Made by a program: the position numbers and the translations under genes. The notes under the pieces were generated by a model. It was not told the origin of the DNA and did no database searches. It worked only from the letters and a program-made list of their open reading frames with translations. A DNA stretch of 49,914 nucleotides from Gemmatimonadetes bacterium 13_1_20CM_4_69_16 (GTDB taxonomy: Bacteria > Gemmatimonadota > Gemmatimonadetes > Gemmatimonadales > GWC2-71-9), in assembly GCA_001919865.1 (NCBI GenBank), contig MNIR01000024.1, positions 1-49,914 of the forward strand, in the 5' to 3' direction. Shown in pieces: positions 9,911 to 19,435 of the stretch; position 1 is the stretch's first letter; every line of letters begins with the position of its first letter.

Positions 9911-10327
9911 TCACCTCCGCTTCGAATGTAGCGCCTCGACGGTTTCCACGACGGCCTCCGCCTCGATCTCGACCAGCATCTCCGGGGCCACGAGCGCGCT
10001 GACGGCCACCATGGTACTCGCCGGCCGAATGTCGCGGAAGACCTCGCCGTGTGCCCGGCCGACCTCGCGCCAGTGGGCGATGTTGGTGAGGTACACGCGC
10101 GTGCGCACGACGTGGTGGAGCGTGGCGCCGGCCTGCGCGAGAGCGTGCTCGATGTTGCGCAGCGCCTGCACCGCTTGGGCATAGGGGTCGCCCACGCCGA
10201 CGATGCCGCCGTCCGGCCCGGTGGCGGTCGTGCCCGCCACGTGCACCGTCGAGCCCACGCGCACCGCCCGGGAGTAACCCACGATCGGCTCCCAGGGCGC
10301 CCCGCTCGAGACGTTCTGTCGCGCCAT
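9911..10327 (-). CDS. RidA/YER057c/UK114 family protein
   Basis: This 138-residue protein belongs to the RidA family, trimeric cytosolic proteins, some of which hydrolyse reactive enamines and imines. Conserved segments are [35 protein letters not shown] and [11 protein letters not shown]. The Arg of VRTRVYLTN corresponds to the substrate-binding Arg of active members; the equivalent of Glu120 appears as VEIEAE. ATG at 10327 (MARQNV) is preferred over an upstream in-frame ATG at 10357. It heads the RidA-Trx-TM2 operon and is divergent from a membrane protein gene 59 bases away. Confidence 0.85.
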   Translation of the reverse strand: MARQNVSSGAPWEPIVGYSRAVRVGSTVHVAGTTATGPDGGIVGVGDPYAQAVQALRNIEHALAQAGATLHHVVRTRVYLTNIAHWREVGRAHGEVFRDIRPASTMVAVSALVAPEMLVEIEAEAVVETVEALHSKRR

Positions 10328-10386
10328 GTTACCCTTTCGGCGAGGCCGGGGTCTCACTATGAACCCAGCTCCAGCGGTGCGTTGGA

Positions 10387-10956
10387 ATGTATACCGAGCG
10401 CGCGACCCCCCAACCGTCGGGGCCAGTGCAGACGCCTGCCCATGTGCTCGCCCGCAAGGTCTGGGCAGCGTTCGCCTTCACCTTCGTTCTCTCGCGCATC
10501 CTCGTCTTCTTGATCATGTCCGGCCGGATCCCGGACGTCCATTCGCACTTCCGCGGGACTCACCTGCATCACCTCAACTACGGGATCGTGCTGCTCGCGG
10601 GCGTGGGCGCCCTGCTCCTTTTCAACCGGCCCACCGGCCGGTGGCTGTCCGTCACCGCGGTCCTGTACGGTGTGGGCCTGGCGCTCACCTTCGACGAATT
10701 CGGGATGTGGCTCCACCTGAACGCCGACTACTGGCAGCGCGCGAGCTTCGACGCCGTGGTCGTGATCGGCTCGCTGCTCGCCCTCGTGGCCACGGCGCCC
10801 GCGCTGAGGCAGTTCCGGCCGCGCCACTGGGCGACTGCGGCCACGCTGGTCGCCGTCCTCACGGCGTTCGGCGTGCTGCTGGCCGACTCCTTCCATTCCG
10901 CCGGGCGCAGGCTCGAGCCCTACATCGAAAGGGTCCGGCTGCTGCAGCAGCCGTGA
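10387..10956 (+). CDS. Conserved integral membrane protein of unknown function
   Basis: The 189-residue product has about five hydrophobic segments (near 27-45, 65-80, 85-101, 118-135 and 148-165). Polar motifs stand out between them: [12 protein letters not shown] after helix 1 and [12 protein letters not shown] after helix 3. The clustered His and Asp/Glu at membrane borders suggest a metal or catalytic site, but I do not recognise a characterised family. No clear ribosome site precedes the ATG. The gene converges on the broken diguanylate cyclase with a 13-base gap. Confidence 0.7.
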   Translation: MYTERATPQPSGPVQTPAHVLARKVWAAFAFTFVLSRILVFLIMSGRIPDVHSHFRGTHLHHLNYGIVLLAGVGALLLFNRPTGRWLSVTAVLYGVGLALTFDEFGMWLHLNADYWQRASFDAVVVIGSLLALVATAPALRQFRPRHWATAATLVAVLTAFGVLLADSFHSAGRRLEPYIERVRLLQQP

Positions 10957-10969
10957 ACGGTGGCGCCCT

Positions 10970-11785
10970 TCAGGGAAGCGCGGGTGCTTCGTTCCGTGTT
11001 TCGTGGTTCACCGCGTTCTTGCCGTTCTGCTTGGCGACGAACATCAGCTGATCGGCGATTCCCACGAGCGCGTCCACCGACTCGGGCGGCACGAGGTATG
11101 TGGCAACGCCGATACTGGCGGGCGCGCCACGACGTCGCTGACGCGCAGCACGGCCGAGAGCGCGCGCGCCACCGTGCGGAGCACCGCGTCGCCGGCGCCG
11201 TGGCCGAGCCGGTCGTTCACGACTTTGAACTCGTCCAGGTCGATGAACGCGACGGTGAACGGATGGCGGTAGCGGCGCGCCCGTGCGATCTCGACGGCGG
11301 CGAGTCCGTACAGTGCGCGCACGTTGACGGCCCCGGTGAGCGGGTCCGTGCGCTCAAGCTCACGCGCCCGCTCGTCGGCGGCCCGCCACCGCGCCACCAG
11401 CCACGCGACCAGCAGCAGCTCGGCGAGCCGCATCGCGGCATTCCAGACGAGGACGAGCCCATGCACATGGCCGCCGGGCGCGAACACCTCTGCGAGGAGC
11501 GCCGCAAGCGCTCCCGCGCCGGCGAGGATCGCCGCGGGGCGCGTGCCGGCGTACCAAGCGACCGGCACGATCGGCAGGAGATAGCCGAGGATCGGGGTGA
11601 GCTCCGGCCCGGTCGCCACGTCCACGTAGCCGACTCCCGCGATCACGCCGAGGCCGGCGACGAGCAGCGCGGCGGGCGATTGCCGGCGGAGCCAGGCGTC
11701 CAAGCGCCCGCCCAGGAGTGACGTGATAGCTGACCTCGGAAGCGTGGGACAGGCTGGAAGATAACGGGACGACGCGGGGTGCGTG
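10970..11785 (-). pseudogene. Membrane diguanylate cyclase (GGDEF) gene lacking its active site
   Basis: Reading from about 11,720 downward gives a membrane part (GVIAGVGYVDVATG, then a Leu/Ala-rich region of several helices) and the front of a GGDEF domain: ERTDPLTGAVNVRALYGL and FIDLDEFKVVNDRLGHGAGD, ending RVSDVVAR. Relatives continue LGGDEF. Here the sequence jumps near 11118-11126, with a frameshift, to the end of the domain in another frame: ASIGVATYLVPPESVDALVG, then ADQLMFVAKQNGKNAV, stopping at 10970. The GGDEF loop and about 35-50 codons are missing. As read, it cannot make c-di-GMP. No clear start codon is visible; a TTG near LDAWLRRQ is possible. Confidence 0.8.
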
Positions 11786-11789
11786 CCGT

Positions 11790-12329
11790 TCAGCCCAGCG
11801 GCAACTGGTGAGGCGGCCCCGCAGGATACCGCACTTGCCCGTCGCCGAGTACCTGTGCGTGGGGCGACAGCCGGTGGTCCGCGGCCTCCCCCGCCCCCAC
11901 GATGTGTCGCACGGCGACCCCGCGCGCGAGTAGCGCGTCGGCGATCAACTGGCGGTGGCAGCGCCACGGTACCGCTTCGGCACACATGACGGCGATGGCC
12001 TGGGCGCCGGCGAGCGTGATGAGGCGCGCCAGCGCCTGCTGGAACGCCGGCGTCGCCATGTAATCCGCGTACCCGCGGAACGCGGCGCTGCGCCAGGCGG
12101 TGTTGCGAGAATCCTTGCGTGCCGACCTACGCCCGCCGAGGTCGGGCTCGTGCCGGTAGGCGATCCCGGCGGCCTCGAGCGCCGCCGCCAACGGTCGCTG
12201 CGCAAAGTGCGGGTAGCGCCGCGACGCCGGATAGCGGCGCACGTCCGCGACGAGACCCACCTGGTGCGCCACGAGCAGCGCCATGAAGGTCTCGAGGTCC
12301 CGCGTCGAGTGCCCGATGGTGTAGATCAC
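11790..12329 (-). CDS. DUF488 family protein
   Basis: This 179-residue cytoplasmic protein carries all DUF488 landmarks: IYTIGHSTRD at the start, DVRRYPASRRYPHF, a YRHEPDLGG segment and the C-terminal CAEAVPWRCHRQLIAD with two cysteines and a histidine. The biochemical role is not settled; it is often near DNA repair or sugar genes. Here it is divergent from ada, with a 123-base gap holding both promoters. Length is typical. The start MIYTIGHS is the usual family start. Confidence 0.88.
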   Translation of the reverse strand: MIYTIGHSTRDLETFMALLVAHQVGLVADVRRYPASRRYPHFAQRPLAAALEAAGIAYRHEPDLGGRRSARKDSRNTAWRSAAFRGYADYMATPAFQQALARLITLAGAQAIAVMCAEAVPWRCHRQLIADALLARGVAVRHIVGAGEAADHRLSPHAQVLGDGQVRYPAGPPHQLPLG

Positions 12330-12452
12330 CTTCGGAAGATACTGGACGACGCCGCGAGCCCAGGGCTCGACAAGCGAGCCGTGGATGTGATGCAGGATTC
12401 ACCCGTCAGAACCGGATAGATCGCGACACGAGGACACGCTAAGTTTTCCAAC

Positions 12453-13538
12453 GTGACCCGTGCCGCTGCCGTTACCGACCTGACGTCCGAGCGCCGTTGG
12501 CGGGCCGTGCTGGCGCGCGACCGCCGCTACGATGGCGCGTTCGTATACGCGGTGCGCTCGACCGGCATCTACTGCCGGCCTTCGTGCGCGAGCCGGAAGC
12601 CGCGGCGCGACCGGGTCACGTTCTTCCCGGTTCCCGAGGCGGCCGAGCACGCGGGCTTCCGGCCCTGCCGGCGCTGCCGCCCCAGCGCCGCCAACCCCGC
12701 CGACCCGCGCGTCGCGCTGGTGCGCGAGGTGTGCCGGGCGATCGACGCGCAGCCGGACGCGCCCGCGAGGCTCGCGGCGCTGAGCGAGCGCGCCGGCACC
12801 ACCCCGCACCGCCTGCTACGCGCCTTTCGCGCCGTGCTCGGCCTTTCCCCCCGCCAGTACCGGGACGAGCGCCGGCTCGACCGCTTCAAGATCCAGCTGA
12901 AAAGGAGAAAGCAGGTGAGCCCCGCTCTCTATGAAGCGGGCTACGGTTCCACCAGCCGCGTATACGAGCGCGCCCACGCACAGCTGGGCATGACCCCGGC
13001 CACGTATGGCCGCGGCGGCGCGGGGACGCGCATCGCGTTCGCAGTCGTCCCGTGCGCCCTCGGCCGGCTGCTCGTCGCGGCGACCGCGCGCGGCATTTGC
13101 CGGATCAGCCTTGGCGACGACGCGGATGCGCTGGAGCGCGGGCTTGCAGCCGAGTTCCCCGCCGCCACCATCGCCCGCGACGACGACACGCTGCGGCACT
13201 GGGTCGCCGAGATCACCGCCCATCTCGACGGGCGGCAGCCCACCCTAGAGCTCCCACTCGACGTGCGCGCCACCGCGTTCCAGCGGCGCGTGTGGGAGGC
13301 GCTGCGCAAGATCCCCTACGGGAGCACACGCTCGTACTCCGAGGTCGCGCGTGCGGTCGGAAACGCGAAAGCCACGCGCGCCGTGGCCAGGGCGTGTGCC
13401 GCGAATCCCGTGGCCATCGTGGTGCCCTGCCATCGGGTCGTGAGGGAAGATGGAGACCTCGGGGGATACCGGTGGGGCGTTCAGCGGAAGGGAGCTCTTT
13501 TGAAACAGGAAGCGGTGGGCAGAACAGGCAACAACTAG
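12453..13538 (+). CDS. ada: Ada: methylphosphotriester/O6-methylguanine-DNA methyltransferase and regulator
   Basis: This 361-residue protein has the three parts of Ada. The N-terminal zinc domain has Cys41, Cys45, Cys72 and Cys75 (IYCRPSC and PCRRCRP); one of these takes methyl from DNA phosphotriesters. An AraC-like helix-turn-helix region follows (about 95-190), with GTTPHRLLRAFRAVLG. The C-terminal methyltransferase domain has IPYGSTRSYSEVARAVG and the acceptor Cys326 in IVVPCHRVV. Methylated Ada switches on its own regulon in E. coli, so the 123-base intergenic region upstream may hold an Ada site. The start is GTG. Confidence 0.95.
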   Translation: MTRAAAVTDLTSERRWRAVLARDRRYDGAFVYAVRSTGIYCRPSCASRKPRRDRVTFFPVPEAAEHAGFRPCRRCRPSAANPADPRVALVREVCRAIDAQPDAPARLAALSERAGTTPHRLLRAFRAVLGLSPRQYRDERRLDRFKIQLKRRKQVSPALYEAGYGSTSRVYERAHAQLGMTPATYGRGGAGTRIAFAVVPCALGRLLVAATARGICRISLGDDADALERGLAAEFPAATIARDDDTLRHWVAEITAHLDGRQPTLELPLDVRATAFQRRVWEALRKIPYGSTRSYSEVARAVGNAKATRAVARACAANPVAIVVPCHRVVREDGDLGGYRWGVQRKGALLKQEAVGRTGNN

Positions 13539-13540
13539 AC

Positions 13541-13616
13541 CACAGACGCGCAGGGGAGAAGAGCCAGGAGGGAGCAGGACCTGCTCTCTCAGACTGTTCA
13601 CCGCTGCGCGTCTGTG
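13541..13616. repeat. Nested inverted repeats between ada and the lipoprotein gene
   Basis: The outer arms CACAGACGCGCAG (13541-13553) and CTGCGCGTCTGTG (13604-13616) are perfect 13-base complements. Inside lies a second perfect hairpin, GAGCAGG (13572-13578) and CCTGCTC (13580-13586), with a single spacer base; the true loop must open a few of these pairs. It begins two bases after the ada stop, in a convergent region, so it is probably a two-way terminator or a REP-like element. Confidence 0.65.
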
Positions 13617-13664
13617 CGTCTAGCCTTTCCTAGTGCTGTGTTTCGAATCTCACGTCGCTCGCCG

Positions 13665-14675
13665 TCAGGGTGTCGGAGGGAGGGCGTGCACCTCGTCGGC
13701 CTCCTCGACCGCGAACTCGATCTCGATGGCATCGATCGTCAACGGAGTGGCGGTGGTCACGAGCCCCTCCCCCTCCGCCTTGACGGTCTTCCCGGCCGTG
13801 AGGGCCGCCTGGACGTCGGCGAGCGAGGCGAGGTGCTCGTCGCTTTCGCCTTCCTTACCCTCGATCTCGGTTCCGGCCACGATCCGGATGACGGTGCCGT
13901 TCTTCAGTGTGACCGTGCCGGCGGTGGCATCGACCGACTGAACAAAGCCCTCGAACTCGTGCTCGCCCTCGATGTCGGGCATCTCCTCCCGCAGCTTCGT
14001 GTCGCTGCGGAGCTCGATCATCAGGCCGAGCACCTTGAGCCAGCCGTCCGGCGGTGGCGTCTGATTGGTGATCAGGTTATCGGCCGTGATGTTCAGCTTG
14101 ATGACCGGGTGATCGGCCTCGTGATCCAACTTTAGCTGGGTCGCCGTGAAGGCGGCGTCGCCCGGGGCCTGCGGCTGGGTCGGTGGGCTGCGCTGTGCTT
14201 TCACGGCCGGGTGGCTCCCCGCCGCGAGCTCCGCTTGGACGCGCGCCACGAAATCGGCGAGCGCCATGCTCCCGCCGTCCTCGCCCTTGCCGTCGTCGGG
14301 GCGGAACGTGGTGGACGCGGTGAAGCCGACCTGCAGGCCGCCGAGCGCGAGCGTCACTGTGCCGTGGTCGCCCGACGCGCTGATCGCCGTCACGCGACTG
14401 CGGATCTCTTCGGGCCGCTTCATCTCATCGGCTCCCTTGATCTCTATCCGCCGAGCGATGAGCCCGCCGGGCATGACCCGCACGTCCACGCGGGCCGGAC
14501 CGGAGGTGAGCTGCGTGTGGAGGTCGGGGAGGCTGATGGCGCGGGAGAACTGCGCGGGAGTGCCAAGTCCGGGGTCGGTGGAGCGCTGGTCGCATCCGGC
14601 CAGCAGGAGCGTGAGCAGCAGGGCCGCTGATGCGCCGTGCGCCACGCGGGAGGGGGTTCGTACGATCTGGGCCAT
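13665..14675 (-). CDS. DUF5666-like lipoprotein
   Basis: This 336-residue protein begins MAQIVRTPSRVAHGASAALL and has a lipobox LLLAGC, so it is exported and lipid-anchored. Two beta-rich modules follow: RVTAISASGDHGTVTLALGG near the middle and FEGFVQSVDATAGTVTLKNG later, both with the 'V..i....g.vtl..G' pattern of DUF5666. The linker is Pro/Gln-rich. Its function is unknown. GAGGAGG lies six bases before the ATG. An upstream in-frame ATG at 14813 was rejected because it would bury the signal peptide. Confidence 0.75.
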   Translation of the reverse strand: MAQIVRTPSRVAHGASAALLLTLLLAGCDQRSTDPGLGTPAQFSRAISLPDLHTQLTSGPARVDVRVMPGGLIARRIEIKGADEMKRPEEIRSRVTAISASGDHGTVTLALGGLQVGFTASTTFRPDDGKGEDGGSMALADFVARVQAELAAGSHPAVKAQRSPPTQPQAPGDAAFTATQLKLDHEADHPVIKLNITADNLITNQTPPPDGWLKVLGLMIELRSDTKLREEMPDIEGEHEFEGFVQSVDATAGTVTLKNGTVIRIVAGTEIEGKEGESDEHLASLADVQAALTAGKTVKAEGEGLVTTATPLTIDAIEIEFAVEEADEVHALPPTP

Positions 14676-14902
14676 GGGCGCCTCCTCGATGGGCGTGATT
14701 GTGTCTTTAGTTGTGAAGAGCCCGAACCGACTGATGCGGTAACGCGGCGGAGCCTGTGCCACGACCGCCGCTGGTCCCGACGGAATCGGTAGTTTCGACC
14801 TGGGACGGTGCACCGAAATGGCGCGGGGTGGGCCAGAATGAGACGGCGAGTCCGTCGCTGCTCAACAACCGCCCGGCCGATTACATTGCTCGCGTTCCCC
14901 TG

Positions 14903-16543
14903 ATGACGCGCAGCCACGCACCGGACGGCACGCTCGGCGACTTCACCGCGGACCGACGCATCATCGCGCTAGCCATCATGGCCGCGGTGGTCGGCGCGAT
15001 AAGCGCATTCGTCGCGCTCGCGCTGGTCCGCCTGATCGGGCTGTTCACGAACCTCGCCTACTTTCACCGGATCGACACCAGCTTCGCGTCGCCTGGGGCG
15101 AACGCGCTCGGGCCGTGGGCGGTCGGCGTCCCCGTGCTGGGCGGGCTGGTCGTGGGACTGCTGGCGCGGTACGGCTCGGAGAAGATCCGCGGCCACGGCA
15201 TCCCGGAGGCGATGGAAGCGATCCTCATCGGTCGCAGCCGCATCGAGCCGAAGGTCGCGGTGCTGAAGCCGTTGTCGACCGCGATCGCGATCGGTACGGG
15301 CGGGCCATTCGGCGCGGAAGGCCCCATCATCGCCACCGGGGGAGCCTTCGGGTCACTCTTCGCTCAGGCCTTTCATCTGTCGACCGCCGAGCGGAAGACG
15401 CTGCTGGTCGCCGGTGCGGCGGGCGGCATGGCGGCGATCTTCGCGACGCCCATCGCGGCGGTCCTGCTCGCGGTCGAGCTGCTGCTGTTCGAGTGGAAGC
15501 CCAGCAGCTTCATCCCGGTGGCGTGCGCGGCGGGCGTCGCGGCGCTGCTCCGCATCCCGTTGTTCGGCGCCGGGCCGCTGTTTCCGGTGACGCCGCACTC
15601 GACGCTCTCGGTCTCGAGCCTGCTGGGCTGCGTCGTGGTCGGCCTCGCGGGCGGGGCCGCCGCCGTCCTCGTGACTGCCCTGGTGTACGGCGTCGAGGAT
15701 GCGTTCGCACGGCTCCCCCTGCACTGGATGTGGTGGCCCGCCATCGGCGGCGTCTTCGTGGGCCTGGGCGGTCTGGTCGCGCCGCGCGCCCTGGGCGTGG
15801 GCTACGACGTCATCCACGACCTGCTCGATGCCCGGCTGGTCGGCGCGTTGCTGCTCCGGCTGCTGCTGGTGAAGGCGCTGATCTGGGGGATCGCGCTCGG
15901 CTCGGGCACGGCGGGGGGCGTCCTCGCCCCGCTGCTCATCATGGGCGGCGCGCTCGGCGCGCTCGGCGCCCATTGGCTCCACAGCCCCGACCCCGGGCTC
16001 TGGGCCATGATCGGAATGGCGGCGCTGGTGGGCGGCACCATGCAGATGCCGCTGACGGCGATCGTGCTCATGCTCGAGCTCACCGGGGACCTGGCGGCGG
16101 TGCCCGGCCTGCTCATCGGCTGCGCGGCCGCGGCGGGTGTGACGGTGCTCTTCATGAAGCGCTCCATTCTCACCGAAAAGCTCGCGCGCCGAGGGCAGCA
16201 CGTGATGCGCGAGTACATCGTGAACCCGCTGCACGTGCTGCGTGTCGCCGAAGTGATGGAGCCACCGATGCGGGAACTCACCGGGCCACCGACGATCACG
16301 GCCTACGCCGACGAGCTGCTCGAGCACGCCATGACGAAGATGCTGGAGTATGAGGTTGACGCCCTCCCGGTCGTGCAGCGCGACGAGCCCACCCGCGTGG
16401 TCGGGTATGTCGAGCGATCTGGCATCATGGCCGCGTGGGTCGCCTCGACCAGGGCGGAGGGCCTACGAGAGGAGGGGTGGCTCGCCGAGGCGCTCCGGAC
16501 GCTGCGAGAACGGCTGAAGAAAGCGCTGGCGAGCACGCAATAA
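14903..16543 (+). CDS. CLC-type chloride channel/antiporter with shortened CBS region
   Basis: The 546-residue protein has the CLC membrane core with three anion-site loops: RGHGIPEAM, GGPFGAEGPI (the gating Glu is present) and GTAGGVLAPLLIMGG. The tail should be a CBS pair. Only VAEVMEPPMREL, the front of CBS1, is seen; it passes directly to TGPPTITAYADELLEHAMTK and DALPVVQRDEPTRVVGY, which looks like CBS2. About 50-65 residues seem lost in frame near 16265-16288, where GCCACCGA occurs twice (16261-16268 and 16285-16292). It moves chloride across the inner membrane; nucleotide control through CBS is probably impaired. ATG at 14903 is preferred over 14756. Confidence 0.85.
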   Translation: MTRSHAPDGTLGDFTADRRIIALAIMAAVVGAISAFVALALVRLIGLFTNLAYFHRIDTSFASPGANALGPWAVGVPVLGGLVVGLLARYGSEKIRGHGIPEAMEAILIGRSRIEPKVAVLKPLSTAIAIGTGGPFGAEGPIIATGGAFGSLFAQAFHLSTAERKTLLVAGAAGGMAAIFATPIAAVLLAVELLLFEWKPSSFIPVACAAGVAALLRIPLFGAGPLFPVTPHSTLSVSSLLGCVVVGLAGGAAAVLVTALVYGVEDAFARLPLHWMWWPAIGGVFVGLGGLVAPRALGVGYDVIHDLLDARLVGALLLRLLLVKALIWGIALGSGTAGGVLAPLLIMGGALGALGAHWLHSPDPGLWAMIGMAALVGGTMQMPLTAIVLMLELTGDLAAVPGLLIGCAAAAGVTVLFMKRSILTEKLARRGQHVMREYIVNPLHVLRVAEVMEPPMRELTGPPTITAYADELLEHAMTKMLEYEVDALPVVQRDEPTRVVGYVERSGIMAAWVASTRAEGLREEGWLAEALRTLRERLKKALASTQ

Positions 16544-16550
16544 GGCGGTC

Positions 16551-16591
16551 GGCAACGCGTGGTGTCGCGGTCACCGCGACGCGTACTTGCC
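16551..16591 (+). terminator. Hairpin after the CLC gene
   Basis: GTCGCGGT (16564-16571) and ACCGCGAC (16573-16580) are perfect complements around one base, so a few central pairs must open to form the loop. Outer arms GGCAACGCGT (16551-16560) and GCGTACTTGCC (16581-16591) extend the stem imperfectly. It begins seven bases past the CLC stop. No U-run follows, so termination is likely but not certain. Confidence 0.55.
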
Positions 16592-16642
16592 AACAGCGGC
16601 GGCGGCCCGGCATCTTAGGGGCTCCTGTCTCGGCCCGAGCCT

Positions 16643-19435
16643 GTGCGACGATTCCGCCCGGTCTCTCCTGCGCTCGTCGTCGCCGCGCTCGCGGCGGCGG
16701 CCGCTCCCCCTGTCCGCGCTCAGGCCCCGGCCCAGAAGCTCGATCCATTGCTGCGACCGCTGCTCGACGCCGCCGTGGTGGCGCGCATCGACAGAACGTC
16801 GCGCATCGAAGCGCTGGGCGCGGTGCTGCAGCGGCCACTGCCCGAGGCCGTCGTGCTGCGGCGCGACCCCGGCGGCGCCGAGACCTTCGTCGACGTGTTC
16901 GTGTCGCTCGACCAGCGGTCGCCAGCCGCGATCGAGGCTTTGGGCGGCCGCGTGCTGGTCCATGCCGGGTCGCTGTTCGGTGCCCGGGTTCCGCTGTCGG
17001 CGGTGCGCGCGCTGCTGGGCGACTCCCGCGTGCAGTATATCCAGGCCGCCCGCCGGCTCAAACCGAACAACGACCTGGCGATGCAAGACATCCGCGCCAG
17101 CCTGGTGCGGACGGTGAGCAACGGGGAGTTCACCGGCGCGACCGGCAACGGCGTGATCATCGGCACGTTCGACACCGGGATCGATTGGTCGCATTCCGAC
17201 TTCAAGCACCCCGACGGGACCACACGGCTCCTGTACATCTGGGATCTCACCACGGCCGGGACCCCTCCGGGAAGCGTCGGCGGCCAGGCGTTCACGACCG
17301 GCAACGAGTGCAGCGCCGCGGTAATCAACGCCGGCAGCTGCAGCGAGCGCGACATCGGAGCGCACGGCTCGCACGTGGCCGGCATCGCCGCGGGCGACGG
17401 CTCTGCGGGCGGGAGCTCGAACCAATATGCGGGGGTCGCTCCCAACGCCGACATCATCGCGGTGAAGGGCGGGAACGCCGGCTTCTCCTCGCTCGATGCC
17501 GTGACGGGCGTCGAGTACATCTTCAAGCGCGCCGAGCTCCTGGGACGCCCGGCCGTGGTGAACTTGAGCCTAGGCCGCTTGCTCAGCCCGCACGATGGAA
17601 CCGACGCCGACGAGCAAGCGATCGATTCGCTCTCGGGCCCGGGTCACATCGTCGTGATCGCGGCCGGCAACGACGGCAGCAATCCGACGGCGACGACGGG
17701 CAACTCACCGCCCTTCCTCGTGCACGCGACGCGCACCCTGGCGATCGTCGGCGACACCGCCCAGCTCGCCGTCTCCGTGCCCGCCTATTCTCCCGACGCC
17801 GGCGCGTTCAACGACTACATGCTGTTCAACCTGTGGTACGACGGACGCGATTCCGTGACCGTCACGGTGCGACGCCCGGACCTCACGACCTTCGCTCGGC
17901 GCACCGGCGACCTGGTCGACTCAAGCGACGCGTCCCAGGGGCGCATCTTTATCGACAACGCGGCGGGCGGCCCCGCCGCACAGAACGGCGACCGGCAGGG
18001 CGAGATCGAGATGTACGACGGCAACGCCGCCCAGGCGCCGGCGAGCGGCACTTGGGTCATCACGCTCCGGCTCGACCACCTCGGTGGCACAGGCCGGTTC
18101 GACATCTGGGAATGGGCAACGAGCAGCACTCTGGGTGGTGCCCAGATCAGCGGCGGCGGCGATAACGCGTACGTCGTGAACTCTCCGGGAAACGCGGCGC
18201 GCGCCATCACCGTCGCCGCCCACGTCAACCGGGTCAACTGGGCCTCGCAGGCGGGGAACTTCCAGTTCACGGTGCGAGAGCAGGTGGGCGACCTCGCCAC
18301 ATTTTCGTCGTCCGGGCCGACGCGCCCGGTGCGCAACGTGCTCCCGTCCCGACAGAAGCCCGAGCTCTCGGCGCCCGGCAAGGGCGTCTTCTCGGTGTAC
18401 TCGAGCGCGAGCAGCCCGGCGGCACCAAGCGCGCTCATCGCCACCGACGGCGTGCACGTCCTGTTCAGCGGGACCTCGATGTCGACGCCGATGGTGACGG
18501 GGGCGGTTGCGCTCCTGCTGGAGCGACGGCCGGACCTCACGCCGGAGCAGGCGCGAACGATCCTCACGACGACTGCCCGCCAGGACCCCTTCACGGGCAC
18601 CTCATATGCGACCGGGTTTCCCGGCGGTAGGCCCAACCCCTCGTGGGGGTACGGGAAGCTGGACGTGCAGGCGGCGCTCGCGCAGGCGCCACCCGCGCTG
18701 ACGGCGGCGCCGGGAGCGAACTCGCCTACGGGCCTCCGGCTCCGGATCGGTGCGAACGCGGCGCTGCAATTCGCGGTGGCGGCCTCGACGGCCGAGGGCG
18801 ACCGGCTGGACTCGATCACGGTCGCGGGCACGAGCAATCACGCGCTCGGGGACATCGTGACGCAACTCGACCTCTACGCCGACCCGACCGGAGCGGGCAC
18901 GATTCCGTCCGGGGCACCCCTCGTCTCCCTCCCCACACCGTTCGCGAACGGCACCACCGCGCGCTTCGTCGGTCTCGGGACGAACCTGGCGCCGGGCGGC
19001 CAGATCACGTACCTGCTCGCCGTGCGGCTGAACGACCACCTGCGCCAGGCCGATACCCTGGGGCTCCGGGTGAATGCGGTGCTCGGCACCGGAACGCCCT
19101 CGGCTCGCCCCGCGGTCGCCTATATCCCGGTGCCCGTGGCGAGCCGGCTCGGCCGCGCGGACCTGCTGCAGGGCGGCGAACTGTTTCTGGTCTCAGAGAA
19201 CCCGGTGCGGAGCGGTCGGGTGATCTTCAGCTACGACTCGACGCCGCGCTCCATGGCGCTCTACAACTTCGCTGGGCTGCGCGTGCGCGATTTCACCGGC
19301 CTGCCGGCCAACGGGTTCACGTGGGACGTGCGGGGTGAGTCCCCGGGGCTACCCAACGGGATGTACATCCTCGTGGTACAGACCGGTTCACAGATGCTGC
19401 GTCAACGTCTCATGATCCTGAGTCCGTCACGTTGA
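16643..19435 (+). CDS. Secreted subtilisin-like (S8) peptidase with T9SS/FlgD-like C-terminal domain
   Basis: This 930-residue protein starts at GTG with a signal peptide ending APPVRAQA. The catalytic triad is Asp177 (FDTGIDWSHSDF), His241 (GAHGSHVAGIAAG) and Ser612 (FSGTSMSTPMVTGAVALLLE); the long His-Ser interval holds a beta-rich insert of the kind seen in large secreted subtilases. After about residue 690 come beta domains. The last 80 residues (ENPVRSGRVIFSYD, MALYNFAGLRVRDF, LPNGMYILVVQTG) resemble FlgD-like or type IX secretion sorting domains. It likely degrades protein outside the cell. A PorV-like gene follows 14 bases later. Confidence 0.85.
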   Translation: MRRFRPVSPALVVAALAAAAAPPVRAQAPAQKLDPLLRPLLDAAVVARIDRTSRIEALGAVLQRPLPEAVVLRRDPGGAETFVDVFVSLDQRSPAAIEALGGRVLVHAGSLFGARVPLSAVRALLGDSRVQYIQAARRLKPNNDLAMQDIRASLVRTVSNGEFTGATGNGVIIGTFDTGIDWSHSDFKHPDGTTRLLYIWDLTTAGTPPGSVGGQAFTTGNECSAAVINAGSCSERDIGAHGSHVAGIAAGDGSAGGSSNQYAGVAPNADIIAVKGGNAGFSSLDAVTGVEYIFKRAELLGRPAVVNLSLGRLLSPHDGTDADEQAIDSLSGPGHIVVIAAGNDGSNPTATTGNSPPFLVHATRTLAIVGDTAQLAVSVPAYSPDAGAFNDYMLFNLWYDGRDSVTVTVRRPDLTTFARRTGDLVDSSDASQGRIFIDNAAGGPAAQNGDRQGEIEMYDGNAAQAPASGTWVITLRLDHLGGTGRFDIWEWATSSTLGGAQISGGGDNAYVVNSPGNAARAITVAAHVNRVNWASQAGNFQFTVREQVGDLATFSSSGPTRPVRNVLPSRQKPELSAPGKGVFSVYSSASSPAAPSALIATDGVHVLFSGTSMSTPMVTGAVALLLERRPDLTPEQARTILTTTARQDPFTGTSYATGFPGGRPNPSWGYGKLDVQAALAQAPPALTAAPGANSPTGLRLRIGANAALQFAVAASTAEGDRLDSITVAGTSNHALGDIVTQLDLYADPTGAGTIPSGAPLVSLPTPFANGTTARFVGLGTNLAPGGQITYLLAVRLNDHLRQADTLGLRVNAVLGTGTPSARPAVAYIPVPVASRLGRADLLQGGELFLVSENPVRSGRVIFSYDSTPRSMALYNFAGLRVRDFTGLPANGFTWDVRGESPGLPNGMYILVVQTGSQMLRQRLMILSPSR

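Noticed and set aside
15181..15340. Unusual CLC selectivity loops (GHGIP, GAEGP) as a sign of a new ion
   Set aside because: The gating Glu and general loop forms are kept, and such variants occur in ordinary bacterial CLC proteins.
15115..16353. A 412-codon frame overlapping the CLC gene
   Set aside because: It is very Arg/Gly-rich and low in hydrophobic residues, with no motifs; the CLC frame explains the region.
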